Shown: positions 13,661 to 24,887 of the stretch, in pieces | How the letters are laid out: each line of letters begins with the position of its first letter | How positions within the stretch are numbered: position 1 is the stretch's first letter | Assembly: GCA_013396915.1 (NCBI GenBank) | Contig: VWZL01000165.1 | Span: 528,684 to 592,683, forward strand | Direction: 5' to 3' | Source of the DNA: Stercorarius parasiticus | Taxonomy: Eukaryota > Chordata > Aves > Charadriiformes > Stercorariidae | Length of the DNA: 64,000 nt | Notes under the pieces: model-generated | The model's database searches: none | Seen by the model: only the letters and a program-made list of their open reading frames with translations | Told to the model about the DNA's origin: nothing | Translations under genes and position numbers: made by a program

Positions 13661-16026
13661 CTGAAGACTTCATTATAGTTTCAAAGACTATAAAAAGAAA
13701 AAAAGTTTCCAAGCTGTATAATTATCAAAATGATGGAGAGTCTGAAATACAGCAGAAATGACAGGCACACTTGGGCCAGCATTTTCAAATGGGGCCTGAT
13801 AGAGCATGCTTCAGCTATTTCATTGCCACATCCAGACACAGTGGACCTGATTAGCCTAAATATAGCTCTCACTGGAAATCAATTGGCTTAGGCAGGAGTT
13901 CGGCGACACAGGTCTTGTTCTTAACAACTGCCAGGGGTGAATTTCACCCTGAGAAAGTCAAACAAGAGGAGGGAAGGATTGCTGACCTTACTCAAACTGT
14001 GTCTTGAGAAAGCAATTTGTAAAATACAGGACAGAGATTTATTCAAAAACATGTGGAAGTGATTTATGGATTCTATTGAAGGTTTCTGGTATTAAAGCCT
14101 GCAAATAAGTGCTACTCCTATATTTTGGTCATAAGAAGGGTTACATTGTGATGTTTCATCTCTAAATAGGCATACTGGCTTCCTAAACTCAATTGTCCTT
14201 TTTCTTTCCTTTTCTGTTTTCCTGCATTTCCTGGATTTTTCTTCCTGGTAGTCTACGCTTTGGTAAAAGGCAGGCTTCAGAGACTATGGAAGTGCATGCT
14301 CTGTATATTCTTATTTGGTAAAAATTTTCCGTCCTTCCTTATGTTCAGCAGTATATTGTTCCCTAAGCACTGATGTTAACAGGCACCTCCTAATGCCAGT
14401 GTGGGAATAATATGGAAGAAGAAAAGGAGGGTGAAACAGGCAAAGAGAGCCAGGACATAATTTAAAGGATGCAACGAGAGAAACAAAAGCTTGTAATCTT
14501 TCCGTGTTTTTTTTTCCATGGGACTTACTCCTTCTTTCATTTAAGTCAGTGGGGAAATCCTATTGATTTCAGCGGCAATAAGCAATGTTTCCTTCAGCCT
14601 ATAACCATAATTATGATATTACATTGCTATATTGAAGTTTCCTATCTATAATAGTACTCTTTTGCCTGTAAATTTAACTCTTCACTGGGACAAATTCTAC
14701 ACGAAAGACCAAATTCACCATGGTGTTCATGCACACCCTAAACTTTAAGCACACAAGTAGCCCCACTGATCTACGTTAAGGAAACTCACCAACCAATCAG
14801 CCCTAGTCAGCACCAAGTTGGTACTTCTTTTGTTTATTCAAAATAAAGATATGTGCAGAAACTATCCCCTCAGCCTCACCATCTCTGCTGCAGTGCAACA
14901 CCAGAAAGCACAACCCAGAGCAAAATCACTCGTGGTGGCAACACCAAGTGAGTGGTTTGCATATCACTAGTGAGGAAAGAAATGGAAAGATGCAGGAGTT
15001 CGTGACTTTCCAAGGCCAAAGATTTAACATCAGTTACTTAATACCATGTACAGAGGAAAGTCTCTTCAGTTATTTATTTATTTTGGGGGAAGGAGGAGGG
15101 GGTGAGGGGCTCCTTCAGAAAACCTGCAGGCAGGAGGCCCCACATGGTGGGGGGAGAGGGGGTTATTTCACTTACAGGCGTCCTGGTAGCTATTCTACCT
15201 CCTTGAAACAGTTTCCTGACAATCTTCAAAAGCAAGGTCCCAATTTGCATTTTTAATACTGAAATGTAATACGCTGTTACCAGGAGACACCCCTGAGTGT
15301 TATTACTTATCACTGGGCCATTATAAACAATCATGAAAGATTACAGTTGATCTGCCCGGCCAGATGCATTCTTGAAAACCCAGAAAGAGGGTTAAATGAG
15401 AACCAACATATGTAAAAGATTCACAATGCTATATTTCAAATAAGAAACATGTCGGGAGTGGTGGAAAAAAAAAAAAAAGCCAAAGAGCATAGTGGTTAAA
15501 GAAAAACTGAAAGAAAAACACATAATTGCTTTTAGTCTGTCATTTCCCCCCACAGAGTAGTAAATAAGAGCTTTGATACATAAAAGCCGTTATCAAACAG
15601 TAACAAATTAGTTCTTCACCATCTGTGATCCACGCGAGGGGGGTGACAGTTATAGGCAAGATTTTAAAATATGAAATCAACTATTTATGAACTGGTTTCA
15701 GAGTCTTGCTGTCTACTTTGCCTCTTAAAACGTGACCACAAGAAAGAGATGGGGTTTTCAAAGCTAACAAAAAACAGCAGTTGTGGTTCCACTCTTTAAA
15801 TGACGCTAATTGCTGGCTGACATTTGTAAACAAGATGTTTCCTTTCCTACCACTGCCTACTATAGCTCAGCGTCACTTTCAAGAAGAATATCTCATGTGA
15901 AAAAAATAAAATAAAATCATGACTCTGACCTTACCAAATCTTATTACTTTGAGCTCCTTTATGTTACACATGATTGGCCCATTATTTCATGCTGGATCTA
16001 CTGCTTCAGAAATATTGCAACTTAGA
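13661..16026. other. Non-coding stretch, no gene recognised
   Basis: Unique sequence including a G-rich patch at about 15,085-15,165 and a 14-base A run near 15,465-15,478. The G-rich patch yields an ORF (14948-15256 plus) that is Gly-rich only because of its base composition. No repeat ends or exons were recognised. Confidence 0.6.
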
Positions 16027-16051
16027 TCAAATTTCTTTTTCTTTCTTCTTT

Positions 16052-16090
<39 letters not shown>

Positions 16091-16256
16091 CTCTTCCTCT
16101 CTTTCTCTCTTTCCTTCTGTCTCTCACGCAGGCACGCTTTCTCAGTTTCTTGCTTTCTCACCACCTTCTTTTCTCTCTCTCTCCTTCTCTCTTTTTCTCT
16201 CTCTCCCTTTTTCCTTCTCTTTTTTCTCTTTCTTTCATTTTCCTTTTTTTTTTTCC
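16027..16256. repeat. Polypyrimidine simple-repeat tract
   Basis: About 230 bases of almost pure C/T on the plus strand: (TC)n, then (TTTC)n around 16,066-16,093, then mixed CTTT/TCTC units, broken by a short mixed patch (cacgcaggcacg) near 16,126-16,137. The complementary strand is a polypurine run. Overlapping frames in this tract translate to Ser/Phe/Leu or Lys/Glu/Arg low-complexity chains and are artefacts. Tracts of this kind are length-polymorphic and can form triplex DNA. Confidence 0.95.
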
Positions 16257-19200
16257 TGCAAAAGCACCTTCTTTTGGAACTCTGTAGGCGAGCAGATATT
16301 TCAGCTCCTGATTTTAACAAGGGAAGTACTGAGTTCTTCATGATGTGAAAATTACTATATATTAACTGACAAGTAACCCTAAGTTAATTTAGGAGAAGGA
16401 AAAAACAACTCAAAACCACTCATTCTTTACTGATTCATCTAGCATTTCTTCTTTTGCTTCATTCCTCTGTGCAGAAGGGGTGTTTTTCTGGAGTGAAAGC
16501 AATTAAATCTCAGAGAGATGGTGGTAATTTGTTTCTGCTTGGGAAGTGAGCACATTTGAAAAATGAGTTTGAATTGATCTAGAGGTTTTTCCATCTCCTC
16601 AGTGGAAGAAACAAAACAGAATTAAAAGCCTGAAATGCTAGGAGACTCCATTACTTAGAAACTGCTGAGAACGATTATTATTATTTTTTGAAAACAATGT
16701 TTTTTCTTGCAGTTTGGGGCAATATGAAAAGAAAAAAAAATGCGTTAACATGCTGTGGATTGTTGTATTTCATAGGACAATCCAATGCCTTTGCAATGTG
16801 TCATTTTTACTTTCAGTGAAACACAATGGACATTTCAGCAGGAATACAAAAGTGAAAAAGAATTGACCATTTATTCCCACAGTCCCACATCCATTGACTA
16901 CAGCGCCAAGAGCTCTTTCATTTAGATTAAGAGGCTTTGACTGACAACAGTATATTTCTCTGCTGTCATCAGTTTCTTCCAAGACAATAAAATATGTTCA
17001 TGTGGTAAATCAAAAAGACTATACAAAAAGACAAATGTAGATGCATCTGCTTAGGTCCTTGTACAGTGGAAGAAGTACACACAGGCTTGGGTGCCCTAGG
17101 GTAATCTGATAATTGCATTACGTGAAGTATATGAAGTAAGTTGAATTTCTCACTAAGCTTTCAGCATCTATCTGGCCAAATGTAAGCAACTGTAATGCAC
17201 AATATGCACAAGAGCTGGTTGTCTAAACCCAGTGGAAGCAGGTTTATCACATGATACAACAGTTTAACACCTCTGTATCACCAAATCTGTGACTGATAGG
17301 CAGACAAACAACAAGTCAGCGGAAAGAGAAAGATGCTTGTGTCATTAGTCACCTCAAACAAAAATAGGTACTAAACAGCAGATAAATTTTCCTGTGTTCT
17401 CCTTTCATTAGAAGAGGAGTCTGGGATCAGTTCTTGAATGCAAAAGTGGATGCCCAACATTCAGTGAACTGAGTCCTATCTCTACAGACAAAGTGGCAGA
17501 GTCTAACTGACCTCAGTCTATAGCAGTAATGGCCAAGAATTTTCACTTTCGGTATTTTTAAAAGTAAAAATGGAGAAATTCCTTGCGTTAATTGCACAAT
17601 CACTTTGCTGGGTTCTGAAAAATGTTCAGCCCACATTGCTATGATCAGTCTTGGTAGCACCAGTAGTATGTTAATGTCAATATTAAAATGTCACCCTTTC
17701 AATTCCATTCTGATAACTTAAATGATTTTAGATGGCATCATTTTGCTATCATGACATAATTCATCTAAGAGATCAATATATTTCTGAGATGATAACGTAA
17801 CATTTTGCCAGCAAGGTGTAATTTAAATTCCCTGCATACCTTATTAAGATACTCATGACTCAGAAATGAAAAGGCTGGGTAGGCTGCAATCTCAGCTGGA
17901 GGCAACTTGTACTGGTCATTTCAGTGCTCCTGGTATTTATAATGATGCTTCTGAAAGGATAAAGAGTGCCTTATTCTTACCTCATTTTAAAAAAATCAGG
18001 TTTTCCTCCACTTTAAAGAGCTATCTGAGATTGCTCTAGTAATTCAAGTACATCTCACTGATTCCTCCAGTACCACTCATTCTCCATTTCTACAATACAT
18101 GACTGTGGCTCTACTGAGGCAGTAATGATTTTTGCTGGCTTCCAGCTGTTCTTGTTTGGTCTCAGGTGGCCTGGCTACCAGCCTGGACAGCAGTTTTCTA
18201 TGTCTGTCATAACATTTCTGTTTCTTTTGCCTTTCAGCTGGATCTGGAAATTTGGTATTTGCTCAAGTTTGATTCTTGTGAAAAGAACAGCCAATTAACA
18301 TCTGTTCAGGAGTAGACAGTCTTAGTTCATTTCTTATATTTAGCAATGTAAAGCAGAAATTTTCATCTCTGCTTTCAGTTTCCTTGAATATATAACTGAA
18401 CAATAGAGTTCAGTAGGATAAAGCCAGCAAAAAGCTTAAACCAGTGCCTAAATTCAGCAAAAGAGTAGCTGCAGTAACTTCAACGCTTTCAGTTATTTTC
18501 AGCCTTTAAAATCCCTTTGCTTTTCAAAAAAGCCAATACCTGTGGCTTCCCATGCAGAGCAGTTTTCATTGCTTCATTTTGCTAATAGCTAAAGCCTCTT
18601 TAGAGAAAGGTATAGCAGTAGTTAGGCACTTTGCTCAATACTACTGGTCCTGATGTCTCAATAGTTTTGAAAGAATTCGAGAAATAAAATCAGACCAGAG
18701 TTAGTCCGTTGGGTCTTGTGGCCCATTTTCAATACTGTGATCTATATTTTATGTCCTGCATATTGTACTTTCATATAAATGATTATCATTCTAAATCTTG
18801 TGCTAGTTTTGAAATTGTACACAGAAATTTTTATAAGTTTCTGACTGAAAGAAACCTTTTTCAAAAAATATTGATTCTGTCATTACTTTTTGGAGTGTTA
18901 TTTTTTTGGGTTTGGTTTTTGGGGTTGGGTTTTTTTAGTTTAGTTGCAGTTTTTTTTCAGAAAGAAATGTACGTCTTTACGTGAAAACTTGGTTTTGACC
19001 AGAACACAGCAAAGAAACCAAGAGTCTTCAGAAATCCTTTGTCCTTAGCAGATTGTAAATTAAGCCTTTTCAGGTATTGAAAGTATTCACCTTTGGTTCT
19101 CCTTTCTGAGCATAGGATCCTTGGAAGAAAACAGAAATCTCAATCATTTTATTAATACAGATTTTCCTGGAAAGGACTTAAGCCACAGCCTCTTTCTTCT

Positions 19201-19555
19201 GGCAGATAATGTGTAGCTGATATACCTGGAGGGCTCTAGAAGCTGTTTTATAGGCTGTTCTATACAGAGGGTTGGAACATAAAACAATTTTTCAAGAGCA
19301 CAAATGGATGCTTCATCAAGCGCTTTAAGATTTAATCAGGGTGCCAAGCTGAAGCAGGATCATCACTGATGAGAACATATTGAAATTCCTTAATTAATCT
19401 GTTATCTGAACCACATGCAGATTGTTATCTGTGAATACGTGATCTGATACAATAACAGGATATATTTAATATCTTAAAAGAAGCAAGGAATGTCCTAAAA
19501 AGTTTTTCAGTAAACAATCACAATAAGTAATAAGTAACCACAATATTCTTACGTT
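16257..19555. other. Non-coding stretch, no gene recognised
   Basis: AT-rich unique sequence. A T/G-rich run with several G tracts lies at 18,899-18,958 and generates part of the frame 18709-18984. No exon structure, transposon ends or RNA gene were identified. Confidence 0.65.
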
Positions 19556-19885
19556 AGTGCTAGTGATAGATTACCAAGTTATTGCTGATATAACCCAGGC
19601 TGTATTTAACTTTCATAACTGCAAGGGCACACAACTGAACTGGTTTAATCTGGTGTCCATAAGGACTCCCAGGTACATTTTTGTAGATCTGCTGAACAGA
19701 AAGTCAGTCTCCAGTTTGTACTGGTGCACAGGTTTCTTCCAAATGCAGGACTTCATGCTTGCTTCTGTTGAATTTTGTGAAGTTCCTGGTCTTTGAGCCT
19801 GTTGAGGTCCCACTGTATGGCAGCCTTGTCCTCTGGTTTATCAACCTCACTCCCTAGCCTGGTGTTGCCCTCATTCTGGTAAAGT
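19556..19885 (-). mobile_element. Decayed CR1 LINE fragment, RT C-terminal half
   Basis: Minus-strand translation preserves, in order, several pieces of the CR1 ORF2 reverse transcriptase C-terminal region despite frameshifts: TRLGSEVDKPEDKAAIQWDL near 19,810-19,865, HQYKLE and LGVLMDTRLN near 19,650-19,725, and CALAV...LGYI near 19,585-19,625. In intact CR1 the matching parts are the segment after the catalytic Asp-Asp box, the QYRLG element and the DLGVLVDEKL element. The 3' UTR and tail repeat are missing on the left. It is much more diverged than the neighbouring plus-strand CR1. It is probably the same old insertion as 20,394-20,880, with an internal deletion. Confidence 0.75.
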
Positions 19886-19901
19886 AAGAAGACTTTACCA
19901 G
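19876..19901. repeat. Perfect 10-bp-stem hairpin
   Basis: CTGGTAAAGT (19,876-19,885) is followed by a 6-base loop (aagaag) and its exact reverse complement ACTTTACCAG (19,892-19,901). It sits between the decayed minus-strand CR1 and the 5' edge of the younger plus-strand CR1, so it may be a by-product of a rearrangement or insertion there. A short RNA hairpin or a protein site is possible but unsupported. Confidence 0.85.
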
Positions 19902-19928
19902 TCCTGGTATCAAACGCAAAATAACATC

Positions 19929-20333
19929 GACAGGCTGAGAGACTTGGGGTTGTTCAGCCTGGAGAAGAAAAGGCTCCAGGGAGACCTTATAGCGGACTTT
20001 CAGTACCAAAAGGGGGCCTACAGGAAGGATGGGGAGGGACTCTTTATCAGGGAGTGTAATGATAGGACACAGGGTAATGGCCTCAAACTGAAAGAGGGTA
20101 GATTTAGATTGGATATCAGGAAGAAATTCTTTATGGTAAGGATGGTGAGGCACTGGAACAGATTGCCCAGGGAAGTTGTCAATGCCCCATCCCTGGAGGT
20201 GTTCAAGGCCAGGCCGTTTGAGGCTTTGAGCAGCCTGGTCTAGTGGGAGGTGACCATGGCAGGGGGGTTGGAACTAGATGATCCTTAAGGTCCCTTCCAA
20301 CCCGAGCCATTCTGTGATTCCGTGATTCTGTGG
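19929..20333 (+). mobile_element. CR1 LINE, 5'-truncated, young subfamily
   Basis: The copy starts within ORF2 at the sequence coding for RLRDLGLFSLEKKR and runs through DIRKKFFMVRMVRHWNRLPR to the ORF2 stop (ALSSLV, then TAG at about 20,241-20,243). The CR1 3' UTR follows, with GGGGTTGGAACTAGATGATC, then aaggtcccttccaac, and the tail ATTCTGTGATTCCGTGATTC. The partial frame is intact, but the element lacks endonuclease and catalytic RT and cannot move by itself. It differs by only a few percent from the copy at 37,077-37,460. CR1 amplifies by target-primed reverse transcription and usually leaves 5'-truncated copies. Confidence 0.97.
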
Positions 20334-20393
20334 TTAGCCAGCCCCCCCGGCATGCTTAGATGCATCCTGTGAGGTCCCCTCCCTAAGTAGTCT

Positions 20394-20880
20394 CTAAGGT
20401 GATCCTCTTCGAAGCTTCACTGTGTTCCTCCCCTCCACAAATTTTGTTACTTGGCATGCACACCCGAGAGACCCAAGGAAAGACCTTTTCTGTAAAGGCA
20501 TGAGGTTTCCTGCACTCCTCCTTAGCAGCTCTACATCTGCCCTGGTGTTTCCTTCACTGATATGAAGCCCTGTAGAAGCCATTCATATTGACCTTCACAT
20601 CCTCCACCAGTTTCTACTCTAGCCAAGGTCTGACTTTCTTAACTCTGTCCCAGAGTGCTTGAGTGATGCTATATTCCTCCTTGGTTGCCTGTCCCTGCTT
20701 TCACTTTCCACCTCTTCATTTCTGCTTTTGAATTCAGTTTAGGTTCCCCATTCAGTCAAGCTGGCCTTCTATTCTACATCAGGGTGGATTGTTCTTGTGT
20801 TTTAAGGAAGTTAGATATAGGCCAGCAAGTTTTAAACAGTTCCTTTGCACTTCAAGGCAGCCTCACATAGGATCACATTG
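20394..20880 (-). mobile_element. Decayed CR1 LINE fragment, ORF2 connector
   Basis: On the minus strand, frame-broken pieces follow the CR1 ORF2 order between endonuclease and RT: EAALKCKG near 20,840-20,865, NTRTIHPDVE then KASLTEWG near 20,745-20,800, and MASTGLHISEGNTR near 20,540-20,582. These correspond to the EAALKGKG, WLN(R/K)E and NGFYRYIS elements of intact CR1. Many stops and shifts show a long-dead copy. Together with 19,556-19,885 it flanks the younger plus-strand CR1, which suggests a nested insertion. Boundaries are approximate. Confidence 0.65.
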
Positions 20881-23800
20881 ATCTTCAGAGATCAGTTATT
20901 TCATTTTATAACTTAATCTCTTAGATATGTGAGGTTTAGCAGTTCAGTAGCCAAAATTTCTTGAGCCAGTTAACTTACAGTCTGTTCTGAGAGATCTGGC
21001 GTGTTTTCAAGGTAAATAAATGAGCTGCATAGACATCCCAATGGGGAACTGGTTTTTTCCTTAGTCTTCTGCATCATCTAGAGTAAGTTCTCAGTGTCAC
21101 ATTATTGCTTTAACATTCTGACAATTTTGAAGCTTTGCTATGTGAATTTTCTATTTATCATTCTTACATTAAAAAACCAGAGAACTCTTTTCTATGCTGC
21201 CAACAGAATCTGCATGTGTTTATTAATTCCTTACCATTAAGCATTCCATGTGGCAATTGCAGATTTTCTGTTTTGGTATTAGAAGTTGGATTCCATGTGA
21301 AGGTAAAGGCAAAATATTTTAAACAAACTTCAGCTGCCTTATGATCTGTTTGGACACATGAGTTTTCTCCCTCCATACATATTAATAGAAATTAACCATA
21401 TACAGTCATCAGGATCTTCTTTCCAATCTTTCTTAATAGTCTTTCCAGCTAGTTAAGTACCATCCTTCTCTAACTGTCTCTAAAGTCTGTTCCAAAGACC
21501 TGACTCAGCAAGTTGGTGAACTCTGGATTCAGGCCTTATTACACAATCACCAAATACTCCCTTTCTCCTTCAGATACACTTTTTCTGTCGAGGAAACTAT
21601 CTTGGTTCAAAAAATAATATTTGTGTGTGTTTGCTAAAACACCTGTTTAGCCGAGATATGCCTTATTTCAGCTACTTCCTGAAAGACAAACACTAACTCT
21701 TCCAAATCAAAATACTAAAACGTTAGTAAGAGTTAAAGTAATTTGATTTGAGTGGGATCTGGAGCTGCATAAAAATGTTGAGCCATGCAGGTCATTTTCA
21801 GATAAGTATTTAAAGCAGGTACTTGTATTTATTACACTGTACTTTTTTGCAATGCTTGCCATTCTTTGCTTAGGAAATGATGCAAACGCTATAAGGAAGA
21901 CAAATATGATAGTGTGATAAACAGCCAATGTTTGTGAACATTCCCTTCCTTTGAAAAAGTTATTTGTTTCTTTTTTAGAAAAAATATACAGTAATGATCC
22001 AAAACAGTGTAATCTTGTTATACCACAAGTATCGAATGTTGAAGTGTGTTTTAGGGGCTCAAGCTATTTATAGATGTTTGTGTATACATATGACACAACT
22101 CTTTTTCCAGTATTCTCATATACTTCTTGAAAGGTTTCCGTATGCAGTCTATAATTTCTGTAGATCAATATAAAGTGTGCTTCACACAAGCAATGCTCAG
22201 AAATTGAGATAGTCTAATTCAACGTTTATCATAATGGAGTTTTATTGATTACTTGATACCAATACAGAATTGTCCATAACTAGATCTCTTTATTGGCTGC
22301 AAGGGGGTAAATTCTAAAGTTTCCATGTTTGGATTCAGTTCCAAAGAGCACCAGTCAGCTTGAATGCTTACCTGAATATCCTTGTGTTTGAAAATTTAAC
22401 TGGAAATCTTAAAAGAATCTAAATGCTTCCTGCTCTAAATCAAGCCTGAAATATCTTGAGCACTGTCTTTGTTGTGGTATTTTGGTACTTAGGTTTCTAG
22501 TCTCAGACAGAAACCAGAAGTGCAGAAGCTTGTAAAAACTAGAAGAATGGAAAAAAGGTTAACCAAACATTTCAGAACACTCAAAAATGTATGACTGTTT
22601 GGAGGTCTGAGGTACATAGTTTAGGGTATTAGCCATTTATCTCTAAAAGAAATATTCAGAGATATTCTATTTCAGAGACTTATCATCCTCTGTGCAGTGT
22701 ATTATATGATACAGATTTTTTATATATATATATATATTTTTGTATATAATTGTAAGCTGTATGTAAGAGTGGAGTTCATTATATCTACAGTACATTTATC
22801 TATATTATGTTTTCAACCAATGTAGCATTTACTATATGAAATCGTGTGGGTCACCAAAAGATTAGTTTGCTGACAACATTCACCGTTACTGTTAGAAAGG
22901 GGAAGACAGAAGAAACATGGTGAGAGAACAATCTGCTTGGTTTCTTGCAATCTGCAAGGTTCCTTGCAGCCCAGATTGAACTTGTACTATGGCAAATTAC
23001 TCTAGATTTTGAAGTCTGCTCCTTGTCTGTATTCAGTGGACAACTAGTCTGAGTTCCTAGTTCTACCGGACTACCCAAGCAGCACTTGTCATCGATGTGA
23101 AGAAAGTGTTAACCAAATAGATGAAGAAAATAACAAGTGTAAGACTCACTGAAGTATTGCAGTCTGTTCATAATGAGTTTAGAATTAAGTTTACCCAGAA
23201 GAACACATACTAATTTTCCTAATACACGTTCTCCTAATAGCATATACCCATACATATATAAACACATGCTTAAGACATTAACATTTCTAATATTAGGAAA
23301 AAAAGCCCAAATCAGAATTTTTAAGGTGAAAAGGTGTAAGTATTATGAAGAGCTTTTACCTCAGAAAAAAGGGAGCAATGAATAAGCTGTAATTAAAGTA
23401 TTTATTGATCAACATAGCAAATTCAGTGGTTGTGTCCTCTGATGTTTTGTAAAGATTAAGACTGCTTTCTCTACAGAGTCATGTTGTAATTTACCAGGAC
23501 TTATCATTGTGAAAACAGGACTTTTGACATACTAACAGATTAAAGAGTTTGTTTTAAAACTACTGGCTTAGTTAAAGGAAATATTCATAATATCTATATT
23601 GAAATTAAATAAATTTTAAGAAATTATAAGTCATTCATGCCTATATTGCCAAAAGTTCAATACTAAAAGTTCAGTAGTTTCATTTTTTTCAGCTTCTCCA
23701 ATTCTCATTTTAAAAAAATGTTTATATGTCCAATGTCTATCGGCTATTAGTAATTTCAATACTCAGATCCTTGCAAAGACTTCCTGAGTTTTTTTCACAT

Positions 23801-24650
23801 CGAGGTCCCCTTGGACCAAATTCAACTCTTTGTTTTGATTGTTTACTTATTATTTTGTCTTTCAAATCAGTGACCCAAATGCTCAGTTCTTCACCAATGC
23901 TGTCTGTCAGGTAGCGCAGCACAGGCCCGCTACAAGCTACTGCAATAGCAAGCATGGTCAGCAAGAACAGTCTGTTTGTTCTAGGAAGAGAAGTGGAGGC
24001 TCTTCTCAGTCTTCTGCAGACTGGTCTTAGCCGATGGTGCTGCTGAACAGGACTAAGCATGAAAAAGCAATTGCTACTCATTGCTTCTGAACAAATCCCA
24101 TCTCTTGCCCCTAACTGGCCTAGCGTTACAAAGGCTCAGGAGGAGCTTAAAAATCCCTGGAGAACATGGCAGGGTACCAGCCATCTAGAAGAAAAGTGAT
24201 TTGCTTTAACACCGCAAAACTAATTGATGGAAAGGAAAGAAAGGTGCCCTATAGATAGCATGGGGGAACAACAGAGGAGGAAGTGTTTTTCTGAGAGAGT
24301 GCTTTTTTTTTCTGAGAAGTTGCTGGCCAGTCAAGGCCACGTTGGTGTCTCCCAGACTATTGATCTGTTGAGGAACATAATGACAGCAGTGGACTGACAG
24401 TACCATGATGGCACTGCTGTCCTGTGTGCACTCACAGAGTCTCTGTGTATGCATTAACAGAAGTTCAGGCTCCACTGTGATGGATCAGGGTGAGCAAGAC
24501 TCCCACCACAAATATGGACACGGCTCCCCAGGCTGTATGGCCATGCTTACCAAGGCTTGCTTCGCAGCCCTACCTGCCTGTACCTGCCTGTTCTGCATGC
24601 TGGAGCTCTGGTCAGACCTCTTTTCCCTGTTTTTCATCCACATTCCAAAC
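20881..24650. other. Mostly non-coding, with a TA run
   Basis: AT-rich sequence with a (TA)8 run at about 22,721-22,736. Short frames lack family features, except the minus-strand frame at 23,737-24,081, listed separately. No other transposon ends were recognised. Confidence 0.6.
23737..24081 (-). CDS. Unassigned 114-codon open frame
   Basis: I do not recognise this frame. The predicted chain has a basic N-terminal part (arginines at about residues 17-37), a hydrophobic segment at about residues 38-50 (LFLLTMLAIAVAC), then a polar, charged half containing ELSIWVTDLKDK and two late cysteines. A reasonable 3' splice site (cttctcttcctag) lies within the frame, just before the codons for the hydrophobic segment, so an exon starting there is one option. 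A decayed transposon or retrocopy, or chance, are others. The ATG has no visible promoter and no polyadenylation context was established. The codon mix is less AT-biased than the flanks. Confidence 0.2.
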   Translation of the reverse strand: MSSNCFFMLSPVQQHHRLRPVCRRLRRASTSLPRTNRLFLLTMLAIAVACSGPVLRYLTDSIGEELSIWVTDLKDKIISKQSKQRVEFGPRGPRCEKNSGSLCKDLSIEITNSR

Positions 24651-24887
24651 CCAGTGATAAGAGGAAACAGGCACAAACTGAAACACAGCAGGTGCCATCT
24701 GAACACAAGGAAACACTTTTTTGTTGTGAGGATGACTGAGCACTGTAACAGGTTGTCCAGAGATGTTGTGGGATCTCCATTCCTGGAGACAGTCAAAAGT
24801 TATATGGACATGGTCCTGGCCAACATGCTGCAGGACCAGATGATCTCTAGAGGTCCCTTCCAACCTCAGCCATTCTGTGATTCTGTG
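24651..24887 (+). mobile_element. CR1 LINE 3' end, diverged
   Basis: The last part of ORF2 (cacaaactgaaacac..., a CACTGTAACAGGTTGTCCAG block matching the HWNRLPR region) and the 3' UTR (gatctctagaggtcccttc, cattctgtgattctgtg) are recognisable. It carries more substitutions than the copies at 19,929 and 36,663. It also lacks the G-run that normally precedes the aggtccc block, which suggests a small deletion near 24,830. It belongs to an older insertion wave. Confidence 0.93.

Noticed and set aside
15919..16348. Three overlapping frames of 104-124 codons
   Set aside because: They are translations of the polypyrimidine tract (Ser/Phe/Leu on plus, Lys/Glu/Arg on minus) and carry no protein signal.
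18899..18958. G/T-rich run as a G-quadruplex
   Set aside because: Only three G runs of three or more with one GG; does not meet the usual four-run rule.
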